NCBI RefSeq assembly: GCF_000004075.3
Contig: NC_026657.2
Coordinates: forward strand, 40,286,732-40,350,731
DNA: 64,000 nt
Reading direction: 5' to 3'
DNA from: Cucumis sativus
Taxonomy: Eukaryota; Streptophyta; Magnoliopsida; Cucurbitales; Cucurbitaceae
A model generated the notes under the pieces. That model saw nothing but the letters and a program-made list of their open reading frames with translations. It did not search any database and was not told the origin of the DNA. The translations under genes were made by a program, and so were the position numbers. This document shows, in pieces, positions 11,240 through 23,591 of the stretch (the first letter of the stretch is position 1; each line of letters opens with the position of its first letter).

Positions 11240-14200
11240 CGAGAACCCGTAAATAGTGAGAGAAAGAAAGAGAGATTTCTTAAGAACTATGCTATCTTAC
11301 CTCATTCACTCGCTGAGGGAGAGAGACATGCATTAACCTGAGACGTGTCTGACACGTACTCATCAACTATTTTTGACATGGCATGACGTGGATATTCCAC
11401 GTGTTGTTTCAATTACCTAGATGAATTATGTCCGATCCGTATGGAGTGTCCTCATCCACAACCTTTTTCTATTTCTCCTTTGTTTGTTTCCCCCCTCTCT
11501 ACCAGTCACTTTTGAAAATATTACAGATAAGGACTTCAAAATATATCGTATTAAAGAAATAGTAAAAAAAGTTGTGCACTTTTTTTATGAGAAGCCAGTA
11601 GAGGGATAGCAAAATCAGGAATTTTTTCCCTTTATTTTTTCTTTTTTTCAAGTACAGAAACTAGGATCCATGGCTGAATTGTTTGAACTTAAAGCTCATA
11701 TGAAATACTGACGTCACAAATATCCTTCTAGAAGTGATGAAAGGAAGAAAACTTGAAGCATGTAGCTTTACATTCCCCCTATATCATCGAAGAAAAATCT
11801 CTTGCACGCTGGTTGATAAAGAGATTAAAGAAACACGACTTCTTTAGGTGGAAAATATCGAAGAGGAAAGGCATTTTCCTTAATCCAAGGGTCCAAGAGC
11901 CATCCAGTAGTGAAATTCACAATGGACGTGCTCTTTTACTTTACACCTATCGGACACTTTTACGGGACTTTCTGTAGAGAGAGTACATAACAAGCTACCT
12001 AGCATGCAGTCAGTAGACTATTACTTTCAATGATTTGTAGAGAAAGTCCATTTGAGACAATGACAAAAACTCACCCTTGAGAAATTTGAATCCTAGTCCT
12101 CATAGATAACTATGGAATAGAATACTGTGGGTCTGAATTGAAGTCTGGGTCTGCCTAACTTGCCTTTTCACATCTCAAAGCACTTTCAGCTTTTTCGATA
12201 GACAACAATGTGATGAGAAAAGCCAACCCCTAGGGAAAATCACCCTTATTCGGGGAATTCACTTTCATGAATTCACCACAAAATGAAGAACTTATACTTA
12301 ACATCAAATTTAATTCAACCCTGATTTGCTTCTCACAATATAATACAGTGAATCAAGGTCTTGCAACTCTAGCGTTCTTCGGAGTTGGTGTGAACTTAGT
12401 GCTGTTCCTGACAAGGGTTTTGCAGCAAAACAATGCCGATGCAGCCAACAGTGTGAGCAAATGGACCGGAACAGTGTACATCTTCTCTCTTGTTGGGGCT
12501 TTCCTCAGTGATTCATACTGGGGAAGGTACAAAACTTGTGCCATTTTTCAGATCATCTTTGTCATTGTAAGTACAATACTAAACCTTAAAGATTTCTGCT
12601 TATCAAACGGAGACATGATCTTTTTTTTTTTTTCTTCAACTGCTTTCTCCTCACCTTTCTTTATTACAGGGACTGGTTTCACTTTCCATAACATCACAGC
12701 TGTTCCTGATCAAACCAAAAGGTTGTGGGGATGAGGACACTCCATGCGAGTCGCATTCAAGATTGGGGAATGCATTGTTTTACCTCTCCATTTACCTTAT
12801 TGCACTGGGAAACGGGGGATATCAACCAAATATTGCCACATTTGGAGCAGACCAATTTGATGAAGAAGACTCCACCGAGGGGCACTCAAAAGTGGCATTC
12901 TTTAGCTACTTTTACTTGGCGCTTAACTTGGGTTCTCTGTTCTCAAACACCATTTTAGGGTACTTTGAAGATGAAGGAGTGTGGGCTCTGGGCTTCTGGG
13001 TGTCAGCTGGCTCAGCTTTTGCAGCATTGGTGTTGTTTCTTTGTGGAATCCCAAGGTACAGACACTTCAAGCCAAGCGGCAACCCTCTCTCAAGGTTCTG
13101 CCAAGTCATTGTTGCTGCAGCTAAAAAATCAACGGTCAAGATGCCAGCAAGTGGAGATGAACTATACAGTCTTGATGCCAAGGACTGTTCAATGAACCGT
13201 GGTAGAAGGATACTTCACACCCATGGATTCAAGTAAGGAAGCTTCATTCATTTTAACAAGTCTGACAAACAGATTCATTTTTCACATCATCTCTCTTTTG
13301 CACTTTCAGAATCATTCTGAACATCTGAATTGTTAAAGGAAAATTGGAGAAATCCTTTCGGACTCTCAGAAACATCTTTTTCATTTAAAAACACGAAAAA
13401 AAAAAACCATGGTTCCAATTCAGCTGCCATTTATGGTCTGCATGTCACTCATGCTTGCTCTATATGTTGTAGGTTTCTCGATAGGGCAGCATATATCTCA
13501 TCAAGAGATTTAGATAACCAAGGACGAGGCATTGGCAATCCATGGCGCCTCTGTCCCATCACACAAGTGGAAGAGGTCAAGTGCATTTTAAGATTACTTC
13601 CTATTTGGCTCTGCACCATAATCTACTCTGTGGTCTTCACTCAAATGGCTTCCCTCTTTGTCGAACAAGGCGCTGCCATGAAAACTGTTGTTTCAAACTT
13701 TCATATCCCACCTGCAAGCATGTCCAGCTTTGACATTCTCAGTGTCGCAGTTTTCATTTTTCTTTACCGGCGAGTCCTAGACCCACTTGCAGGGAAACTC
13801 AGAAAATCAGATTCTAAAGGGCTTACTGAACTTCAGAGAATGGGAATCGGTCTCATCATAGCAGTGATGGCAATGGTTTCAGCAGGAATTGTAGAGTGTT
13901 ATAGACTAAAGTATGCTAAAGGCGACTGCACACACTGTGAAGGCTCAAGCTCCTTAAGCATCTTTTGGCAGGTTCCACAGTATGCGTTTATAGGAGCTTC
14001 TGAGGTTTTCATGTACGTGGGACAATTGGAGTTCTTCAATGCACAAACCCCGGATGGATTAAAAAGCTTTGGTAGTGCACTTTGTATGACATCAATCTCT
14101 TTGGGGAATTATGTCAGTAGCCTTCTGGTCACCATGGTTATGAAAATATCAACAGAGGACCACATGCCAGGATGGATTCCAGGAAACCTGAACAGAGGTC

Positions 14201-14343
14201 ATCTAGATAGATTTTACTTCCTCTTAGCTGGACTGACTGCAATTGACTTTGCAGTGTATATTATGTGTGCTAGATGGTACAAATGTATCAAATTGGAGGG
14301 CAAGTGTGAAGAAAACGAAGACCTGGAGCACAACAAGGTCTGA
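10142..14343 (+). CDS. NPF7.3: NPF7.3/NRT1.5-type nitrate (and potassium) transporter
   Basis: This is a 12-helix major-facilitator carrier of the NRT1/PTR family. The Arabidopsis relative acts at the pericycle plasma membrane and loads nitrate, with a link to potassium, into the xylem. Coding exons are 10142-10171, 10325-10442, 12349-12566, 12670-13232 and 13473-14343. All junctions are GT-AG, phases agree, and the sum is 1800 bases (599 residues; Arabidopsis about 614). The first exon is a 30-base micro-exon encoding MANCLEICNE, which resembles the NPF7.3 amino terminus and decided the start. Family landmarks include LSDSYWGRYKTC, GGYQPNIATFGADQFDEE, FFSYFYLALNLGSLFSNT and SVVFTQMASLFVEQGAAM. 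The helix 1 ExxE[K/R] proton-coupling motif is absent; QGLAT occupies its place, as in Arabidopsis NPF7.3. NPF7.2 is the main alternative, but the amino terminus and the NPLSRFCQV segment favour NPF7.3. The gene is intact and convergent with the pyruvate kinase gene. Confidence 0.93.
11121..11340 (+). repeat. Diverged duplication with GA tract in NPF7.3 intron 2
   Basis: Two related blocks of about 110 bases lie in the 1.9-kb second intron. Each has a GAGAGA run, then an AACC[TC][AG]TAAAT segment, then a TTTCTTAAG[AG]AC segment and a TT[AG]CCTCA segment. The first starts near 11121 and the second near 11236, with a (GA)n tract between them. Small indels separate the copies. No function is evident. 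Confidence 0.6.
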
Positions 14344-14404
14344 TTTGAAGAAATATAAACAAAAGCAACACTTGTTTGCTGAATATGTTATCAGTTTGTG
14401 TAAG

Positions 14405-14410
14405 AATAAA
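14405..14410 (+). terminator. AATAAA polyadenylation signal of the NPF7.3 gene
   Basis: A canonical AATAAA lies about 62 bases after the stop codon of the transporter. It is the first good signal downstream. Plant signals are loose, so the exact cleavage site is not known. Confidence 0.5.
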
Positions 14411-15094
14411 AGGAATAGGGCCTAAAGAGTCGGAAACCTATTCTTGGCTCAACTCTTTATACCCAATTCTTTCCCTTTTCTACAACATCTGATCAAATAA
14501 TTTCAAGCAATGTTATTGAAAGAGCAAGGGTGGCGTGTTCGGCAGATTTCTTGTCCAAGACCTTCCATGTTCCCGCCGGCTAAATTTCTCCCCTTTATTC
14601 TTTAGAGGACTTTGACTTTCTTTTCTCCTTCTCCCCTTTTGCTTTTCCTTTTATGTGGGGAAGCTAGTATGTACAATCACTGAGCCATCCTTTTTCTATC
14701 TATCGAGTTGTCAATGGAAATGAATCTCTCCTTTGTCTTCTGAGATTGGTATGACCGAGGGAGTTAAAAAATCAAGAGGGGAAACATAAGTACATTTTCC
14801 TACGCTTTGGCCTTGTTTGTGGTAATTTGTGTATCTCATCTCATGTCCTCAATTTAATGCCCCATAGACTGGTATTGTGTGACATTTGATTAATGCAAAT
14901 CAGGTATGGGAAAGATATTAACAGAGGGTGCTCTAAGAAATGAAATATATATATTATCAATCAAGAAGAAATGTCTAATAAATAGGTCAATTAAGTCAAA
15001 ATGTTACAAAACTATTACTAACTGTAAAGGATACTAATCTCTAGAAAGAAGAGATGAAAGAACAAAAAAATAAATCCTGTTTTTACCAGCGAAA

Positions 15095-18000
15095 TCAACC
15101 TTGGATCCTCCGTACTTGAATGTGGTGAGTGGATTCTTTCCGCCAAATTGGTTGAGCTCCACTTTGGACAAGCGTGACGTGGTCTCCTTCTACCACGTGA
15201 CCCTTATCCTGCAAACGTGGGAAATTTAAAAGCTTATCCTTAAGGATCTATAAACAAAATACAAGGAAAGAGAGAAAGGAAAGCAACACTAAAGAAAACT
15301 AACCAGCAAAAACTCGAGTGCTCTGGAGAACGTCTCTTCTGCATCATTTGAAAACTGCATGTAGATAGGCATGACCCATGATAAAGCACTAGCCTTTGTT
15401 TAATTCTTTCGCTGCCAGACAATAATTTAGTTTCCTTATTAAAGAAATTATTGGATAAAAAAAATCAGAAGTATCTAGTGGATGTTAATATGTTATTCTG
15501 TTTCAAAAATAAATAAATATATCGTCAGAAACGTGAATGAAAAATTAGATGTAGAGCAAAAATACACAAATGCATTGCCAATGTCCTCCAATCAGCGAAT
15601 ACAGATGTTATTCACTAAATGGACCAGGCCATAAGTGACACATCTTGCATTGTTCGATCCCTATCTAGAGCTAAAACAGATAGAAGATATCTATAGGTTT
15701 CATCCTGGATCCAGAAAGCTGCTATTCCACTAATCCTTTACTACCTTGTGAATAAAAAAACTGCCTAACGACGGGCAAAAAAGATGTCACAAACCATAGT
15801 TACAAGAAAAGTTCACATATATATCAATAGCAAACTCTACATCTTCAAGGAAAACTATTCATAATTGACACCAAGTAGATAAAGTTGATCTGGATCATTT
15901 TATTGGCATATACTGCATGAATTGGAGTACAGAAAATATTCTAACCATGAATTACAATATATTACACTACTTCTGAACTTACTCATCAGTGAAGGCAAAG
16001 ATAGTAGAGCCGGGCCTATAATGACTTAAGAGAATAGCCATGGAGGTTCTTGTGAAAACAATGATAGGAGTATTAAGGGTGTTGGCCATAGTGGTGGCGT
16101 GGAAAGCAAACATGTCTCCCATATGGCTCTGTCATAAAATATGAAGAATACATCAAAAATTTTAACATAAAAAAAAAATTATACTTTGATTTCAAAGTGG
16201 GCGTTGTGATAAAACTTCTAACCCAATTAGACAGAGAAACGGCCTTCATCACATGTCCCAACAACATAAAAGAAGGAAAATTGGAGGTGTTTCAAGAAAG
16301 AAATGAATAGTAGAATTATTTAAGTATGTTTCTTTTGATTTTTGTTTAATATACATCCTCTTGACGGTGTACATTGTACAAGTACAACTACAAACTATAC
16401 CAAATTCTTTTGATGATTTTTAACAATTGACACTCCTCCACTAGTGCTTTGGGTTCTTTTCAACCCCTTGTCTTTAGGCTGTTTTTTTCTCCCTAATGGA
16501 ATATACGTGGTTGTTTCTTATCAAACAAAAAAAGAAAAAAATCACACATAATTAACAAGTGACAATAATACAAACCTTGTGGACACTCGATGGAATTAGA
16601 GTAGTAGAATTAATTGGTAGACTAGATTCCGTCCTCAAAGCCACAGTATGCATCACTTTCACAGCCTTCAACGGATATCTAATGTTTTCACCATAGTGGA
16701 TTAAAATATCAATTTGATATAAAAATGAAATCAAAAAGGGAGAAAGGGGGATAATTTGTATAGCATGAGCAAACAGAAAACAGCCTGAACTTCTTCAATG
16801 TTAGGAATAAGTCAATGACTTCAAGCTTAATTACAGAACAAGTAGACACAAAAGGTTGGAACAATGCTACGACACCAAGAATGACAAATCTTTTATCAAT
16901 TTTAAACAAACTAGAGGAACACGCATAAGCACTATGCATACGGGACATCGCATATTTCAATATTTATAAATTGCAATTACAAAACAAGAAAAGAAACAAA
17001 AACACCTACCTATTGATTGCCCTACATTATATTGAAAGATCAAAGGGCCTCACTCCGTACCAATAGGTTCCACGGGAAAAACAATATTTTGACCTAAAAA
17101 AAAAAACTCCCAGGTAATGGGCTAGCTAGGAAACGTACTTCCATGAGCAGTTTCTCCTGAAAGCATGACTGCATCAGCACCTTCACGCACTGCAATAGCA
17201 ATATCAGAAACCTCGGCTCTAGTCGGTGTGGGGTGATCAATCATGCTTTCCAGCATGTTTGTTGCCACAATAACTGGTTTCTGCATGCTACGACATCTTT
17301 TGATAATATCCTCCTGACAGAAAAGGTACTGTTATATGATGGCATATGATAGAATACTAATCCTATTATCCTATTAACGTCACAATCCTTCCACCACAAT
17401 CTCTTGCTTTTGGTAATTAGTAGAAGTGTGTGTGTGAGAGAGAGAGACGCAAATTTCATTCAAATAATGCAAAGAAGCTAATGCTCAAGGTTTTCATTCA
17501 AATAATCCTGGAACTTTATGATATAAAGAAGAATAGAAGGTCAATATTTCTTGCTCAATATCTCTAAATTGCAGAAGTGGTACCACATAGCCAGAAAGTA
17601 TTTCAATTATCAAATTTTTTCTCTTATTGGCTGGAATTGCCTCAAACCGATGAAAAAAAGCTATAATTCATCTATAATTCCAACCAATTCAATTTACAAA
17701 ACTCCATTCATAAGATATGTGCAACTCCTTGATTTCTCCATTGATTTGACAGCAAGACAACTTACGAGTTCAAAGGGATAATTCATTTGCTTCTAATTTA
17801 GCATCAAAAAACTCAAGTTTTGCAAAGACTTGTCTCCCTATGATTCCTCTATTTATTCATGGTTAGCAAACCAGTTTGGATAACATCTTTTAAGTTATTC
17901 AGCTTGGAACTAGAAACAAAGTCTGCCCCGTCCTGAATGTTAACTTGAGCAAGTGGCTTATCAATCACAATTCCACGATCCTTCTGAAAAAGCCAACTAA

Positions 18001-21000
18001 TATGGAAAACAAAAGGAACGCGGCCCCAGCTTCAAGTAGCAAAGGAAATGATCCGAAAAAATTGAGCTAGTCGTAAAAACCTAGAACTATCAAACCAATA
18101 ATCTCAATCCTTGGAAATCTGAAACCTATCAAAGCTCAGTGCAACATCTCTAATACCATATATGTACATCCCTTTATATTGTTTTCGTATTAAAGCTCAG
18201 TGTCCTCGAGCACCCTTTTATTGAATTCTGGATTGTACTCCTTTCCAAAGAAACTTCAATAATTTGGAAATAGATGGACTCGTACCTTTGTGTATTAACA
18301 TTTAAAAAGTCCAAGTAATCGTATCCCGTGAAAACAAAAAATTTAAACTTTGTAAGAAGGTATTGTTACTACTCAAAACAAATATCCTTTGCTGGCCAAA
18401 TTTTGATTCCATTCATCTTGGTTTCCAAGAACACCTTCTTGAATATTTTTATCCAATCCTCGCCCTCTAGGGAAGACATAGAATCAGAAATTGAAATTTT
18501 TAACACAGAACAAGACGTTGTGATGTCTCACCTAGGAAAGTTAAACAAACATAAGGAAAGGGATACATAAATTACAGGCATGATTTTAAAAGTTTTACAA
18601 ACCTTACTCTATAAATTAAAAATAGTTTGGAACGCTGTTGGGTTAATTTTTTTGGCCGTTTTATCACCAGTAACTTATTTCAATGAAAATTTTCTTGTTG
18701 ATCACCTTCCCGAACTAGTATATTATGCGCAAGAATCTCCTGTGAGAAGACCACATGCTCACCTTTGCGCCACTGTCCTTCTATCTGCAATGGTTGGATC
18801 AAGCTGGCTGCTAGGTTGCTTCAGTTTGAATTAGCGTTTAGGGTTATCCACTCCACTATTAGGTCGAGGGTATTTTTGTGGGACGAGGTAGAGAGCAATA
18901 AGACTTGCAACATATACTGCAAGAAATCTTGAGGTTTTCTGGAAGCTAGGTTTGGCTTTTAACTAGAATACTTTGCCAAATTCTGTAAAATTATTATTAA
19001 TTTATTGTCAATGCCAATTATGGTTTTTTCTATGTCAAGACACAAGCCATTAAGTCACTAAAAAGTTTATCTGGAACAATGTTGCACAATGGAACAGTAA
19101 TGAATGAGAGTTGTTAACATTAGAGTTTTACCTGCAATAATGGAACTTCCTCGATTGGAAGTTCAGCCCCAAGGTCTCCACGAGCGACCATTGCCTAAAA
19201 AGTCAAATAAACTAATTAAGTTGCAACTCAGGATACCATGATGAGCATGAACAGTCACATGTGACAAAAATAAGAGAGCCAAGAACGTATTTGCAGAAAT
19301 GATTAAATTTATGCTACTTCAGAATGGAGTACAGGATATAACTATTCAGCCAAATTCCAGAAGCCGTCATGCATAAATTCAAATCTATATCAAAAATAGT
19401 GGTCAAAAGTTTACAGTTACAATTCCACATTATAAACAAACAGTCACATATAGCTCCTTAAGTTGTCCAAAGTAATAAAACTTCCAATCATTATGGTTGT
19501 TCATGATAAACAAAAGAAACGGATGAATTTTGGTGCAAAAACTCTGGCTATTTTTAAATAATATGAGAGTCATCCAATCAGACATAGCAAATATCAAACC
19601 TCACTCCCATTGTAATTGTCTTATCCTAAAAAATAAAAAAGAAATAATACTATTCTAATGGTGAAGTACATTGAAATTTAAATTAGAAGCTTTAAACCAG
19701 TGAAGGAGAAAGCTAACCCCATCTGATGCTGAAAGTATTGAATGAAGATTAGGTATGGAGTCTGCACTTTCAATTTTTACAATCACACGAATATCTGCAT
19801 TGCAGCCTACAAAAAATATACATATACTTGCTGTCAGAATGAGAGGAAGCATAGATGTACTAAAGAGGTACATAATGGGCAACTAATAGATATCAGATAT
19901 ATACAAAAATGTACTTTTCAGATAGTCTTTCAGCTCATGAACCACTCTAGCATCCTTCACAAAAGAAACAGCATAAAAATCAACCTGATTATCCACCCCA
20001 AACTTTATATCTTCCCAGTCCTTGTCTGCACCATGAAAGATTAATAGATTAAAAGTTGATAATACATATAAATATATTTAGAAGATACTAAATTCTAAGT
20101 TATATTATAGTTACGGTCCTCATCCTTTCCCATATTTTATATTTTGGTCCCTATCCTTGCATTTGTTTAATTTTGGTAAATGTTCTACGGACGTACCAAT
20201 TCAGTCCCTTAAGTCAACTATCCATTTAAATTGTAACAAAAGGTCGAAGCATTCAAAATAAGAAAATCTTCGAATTTCAAACTGGAAGCACCCAAAACGG
20301 CCATAGCCCAAGTTTGCCCTCTGCTGGAAGTAGTCAAAGCTCTAAAACTGTTGAGTTACAAGTTCTGCCCTTGCTGGAAGTTTCTTCAGTTCAAAGAAAG
20401 GATATTTTGTTTCGTGAAATCTTGAAACAGTGTTGAAGTCTCCAGCAGTTTTTGAAGACCTAGGCTCTCTTTACTATTTTGCAGTGTCCTTGTTGCTCTT
20501 ATATTTTCCTATGCATTTTCTTCTTTACTTACTTTTCTTTCTTTGTATTTTGACTTTTGAAGAAGTAATAAAAGGCTGTCATAACATCAATTCGACACTG
20601 ATATGTTGCCACTTCTTTTTGTTCATACGACATATCAAGTTAACACTGCATCTTCTACATTGTGATTGTATCATAGCAATTACATAACTCTTTAACAAGA
20701 TAATTAACGTAAATTCTATAATGCAACACTGAAGTTAAATACCGAACATACCTGTTATAGAAGGCAATGTTGCACTTTTTCCACGGACATTCAAATGACG
20801 CCTCGATTTGAGTTCACCACCATCAATGACTACACACTTAACCGAATCATCTGTCTTTGATTGAACAGCCAATGACATCATTCCACCTGGAGTATGGAAA
20901 ATAAAGTTTTGCTTTGAGGCAGTAAAAAATAGTCAACTGTGACTCTATAACCGATCATCTAAAAGCGATAAATAACTAGATGCATATTTAAACATATTCA

Positions 21001-22840
21001 ACCATATACTGGGTTTGATCGAAGCTTTGGTATATTTGAGCCTTTTTTAATGAGAAACCTGAAAGATGTATTGCTTTTCTTTTTTATTTTTAATGAGAAA
21101 CTAGCATCCTTCATTTCACTGATGAGATGAATTACAAAGTATGCCAAGAAGATTACAAAAAGAATGCCAATGTGTAGTAAGAGAAGGCTATAGTCCCAAA
21201 AATATGGTGGAGAATTTACACCATAACAGAAAAAATGGTAAAGCATACGACTTGTAATTTTAACTGAAGTAAAGGTTATCTTGAAGCGCCTCCTCTCCAA
21301 CCCACATGCCACAAGAATTATATTGTAAAGTGAGTTCCCAATCATTATCAGTGTTTATAGGCAGCTTAAACTTTTACTTCAATTGGCTGATGATTACATA
21401 AAACAAGTCGTTGATTGAGAAAAGTTGTATCATATATTGCAGTACCAATGTGAAACAAACAAGAGAAATATACTCACCATCAACAAGTAAAGTATCTCCA
21501 ACTTCGACATCGTTTACAAAGTCGTCGTAGTTGACACTAACAGTGTCTTTTGTGCTGACTCCTCTTTTGATTGTGAAGTTAAATTCTTGTCCCTCTTTGA
21601 GCAAGATAGGTTTAGGTACATCTCCACTTCGAACCTCAGGACCCTGAATGAAACAAACAGAAAAATAATGCAGTAATTAAAAGCATCAATCATTAAATCA
21701 TATTTCCAAGAGTAGAATAAAATTTTGGGTACCAGTAGGCAAATTGATTCAACAGTAATGAACAATTCTATAGAAGATCGAATTGAAATTAAGCTTCAAA
21801 AATCTCACCGACCAATCAAAGCATACTTATGAATAATAGGTTCTAGAAAATTTCACAATCATTTAATTCAAGTATCGTTTGATTAAGAGTTTCAGATCAA
21901 TCTGAAGTTTTAGCTTTGACTCCTTCTGGACAGCTCATAATTCAGCATTCGATAACATATAGAGAGTAGTAAACATACCTTCGTATCAAGCATGATGGCT
22001 ATAACTTTGTCATTAAATTGGGCGTTATATTCCTTAACCAAATCAATTGTTTTCTGGTGGAAGAATGGTCTCCATGCGACATATTTAAACGAGCCACATT
22101 CATCCCAGTCTCTGCCAATTTCCATATCATTTCCCGTGAACTTGTCGAAGGCCAATCGTGCATACTACCTTAGTTTTCCTTCGAGACTTTGTCGTTAACT
22201 TCGTCCTGCTACGATGGAATGCATTAGACTGAAGCTCAAGGGTAGAGTTCGAAACGTCCTGATCCTGAACCAAACAAAAATCTCACTCTTAGGACCATGA
22301 TGAATCAACAACAGCAATAAGAAATAACAAAACATTCCGTTTTTGTTAAACTGAAAAAAAGGAAAAAAAAGTGAATAATCAGGATTGAACTCCAGCCTCT
22401 AAGACTCATTGATTTTCCAGCAAAATCTCAAACGTAACAAATTGAAGTTACACAAAGTGAAACTGAGGAAGACAACATTCTCATAATATCCATAAAAACT
22501 CAATGCTCGTAGAAGGGCCAACATATGTAATATGTCCAGAACAAGACAGAGATAAACATCATCATCAACCAATAACAAGCATCAAAGTAAACATCAGAAA
22601 AACAAGAAGAAAAGAAACTCACAGTATCCAGAGAGCCATTATAGACGCAACTTCCCGCTGCTCCACTATTCTCAAGCATCTAACCAAACCGATTTGTTTC
22701 GATTGCAAACACATATTTCCACTCTTCACTTCAAGACCAAAAGCATCAGAAACAATTATACACGAAGCAAGGCGATCGGCAAGTCTGGTAGAATCAGATT
22801 TCAAGAGAGGAACTCCAGTAGAGAGATTAAACGTCGCCAT
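15095..22840 (-). CDS. PKP3: Plastidial pyruvate kinase beta subunit (PKP3-like), frame-broken
   Basis: The enzyme makes pyruvate and ATP from phosphoenolpyruvate and ADP in plastids, feeding fatty-acid synthesis. Exons in transcript order are 22623-22840, about 21979-22264, 21478-21643, 20752-20886, 19915-20025, 19718-19806, 19132-19194, 17139-17313, 16576-16678, 15983-16128, 15304-15411 and 15095-15208. Landmarks are AIMLDTK then GPEVRSG across exons 2-3, [20 protein letters not shown] with the catalytic Lys, [34 protein letters not shown] and [11 protein letters not shown]. The amino-terminal exon lacks catalytic motifs and fits a transit peptide. Five one-base losses are inferred: exon 1 near 22660-22690, two in exon 2 (near 22155 and 22062), one at the exon 8/9 junction and one in exon 11 near 15371. 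With them allowed for, length is 572 residues, against about 571 as I recall for Arabidopsis PKP3. Exon 10 also lacks one Gly codon. PKP2 (beta-1) is the alternative, but [15 protein letters not shown] favours PKP3. Confidence 0.88.
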
Positions 22841-23338
22841 AGATGAAAACCTGGAAGAGAAGAGTAGAGAAGGAAAGTGTGTGGAAGCCGGAGAAAATTG
22901 AAAAATGGTGAAAGAGAAGGAGAAGTTTCGTTGTAGAAGAGCTAAAGAGAGACGGAAGAAGGTGGTGGTTAACTAACGCCGGCCGTCGAGAGGAGACGGC
23001 GGTGGAGTGGAGTTGGTGTTATATTAGAGAGAGAGAAAGAGAGAAGGAGAGGCAGAGATTTTGGGGACAGTTAGGGGTCTTTGACTCAGACTCCTTTTAT
23101 TACTCTTTCATTTCTCTTTCACATATTTTATTATACTCTTCTCTCCTTCATTTTCCCTCACGCGCCTATTATTCATCCTTTTTCCCTTTTTATTTAAATT
23201 CCCTTTTCTTTTCTTTTGTTAATTGTCATTTTAACTTTTTTTTTTTCAAATTCTTATTATTTTTTCAAAATTTAAATAATTAAAAATTTAATTGTGAAAT
23301 GATCGTTTCTCAAATATATTATTAATCATCTGTCATTC

Positions 23339-23424
23339 TTGTATTTTCATTATCCATCAATGTTAACGCTTTTGGTTATTTTTGTATTTTCATTATCCAC
23401 CAACGTTAATGTTTTGTTAAATTT
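23339..23424. repeat. 43-bp tandem duplication
   Basis: Two direct copies begin at 23339 and 23382, each opening with TTGTATTTTCATTATCCA. The copies differ at a few positions (ATCAATGTTAACG versus CCAACGTTAATG). It is intergenic. Confidence 0.8.
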
Positions 23425-23479
23425 TTTAAAATATATTTTTATATTATATTCATCATATTTAATTTTAAATATACTCATC

Positions 23480-23591
23480 GATAAAATTAGTATTTGTAAG
23501 TTTAATTTACAAAAATTAAAGAAATGAAAATGGTGGATAAAACTAGTATTTATAAGTTTAATTTACAAAAATTAAAGAAATCAAAATGGTT
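23480..23591. repeat. 56-bp tandem duplication
   Basis: Two direct copies begin at 23480 and 23536. They share GATAAAA[TC]TAGTATTT and a following AAGTTTAATTTACAAAAATT block, with few differences. Together with the neighbouring 43-bp pair this makes a small cluster of local duplications upstream of the pyruvate kinase gene. Confidence 0.85.

Noticed and set aside
15095..22840. PKP3-like locus as a retro- or duplicated pseudogene
   Set aside because: It keeps all introns, splice sites and catalytic motifs and has no in-frame nonsense apart from the frame breaks; the shared break pattern across genes favours sequencing error.
22503..22901. Plus-strand frame of 132 codons over the PKP3 first exon
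   Set aside because: It is antisense to the pyruvate kinase leader and exon 1, has no domain, and reflects the complement of coding sequence.
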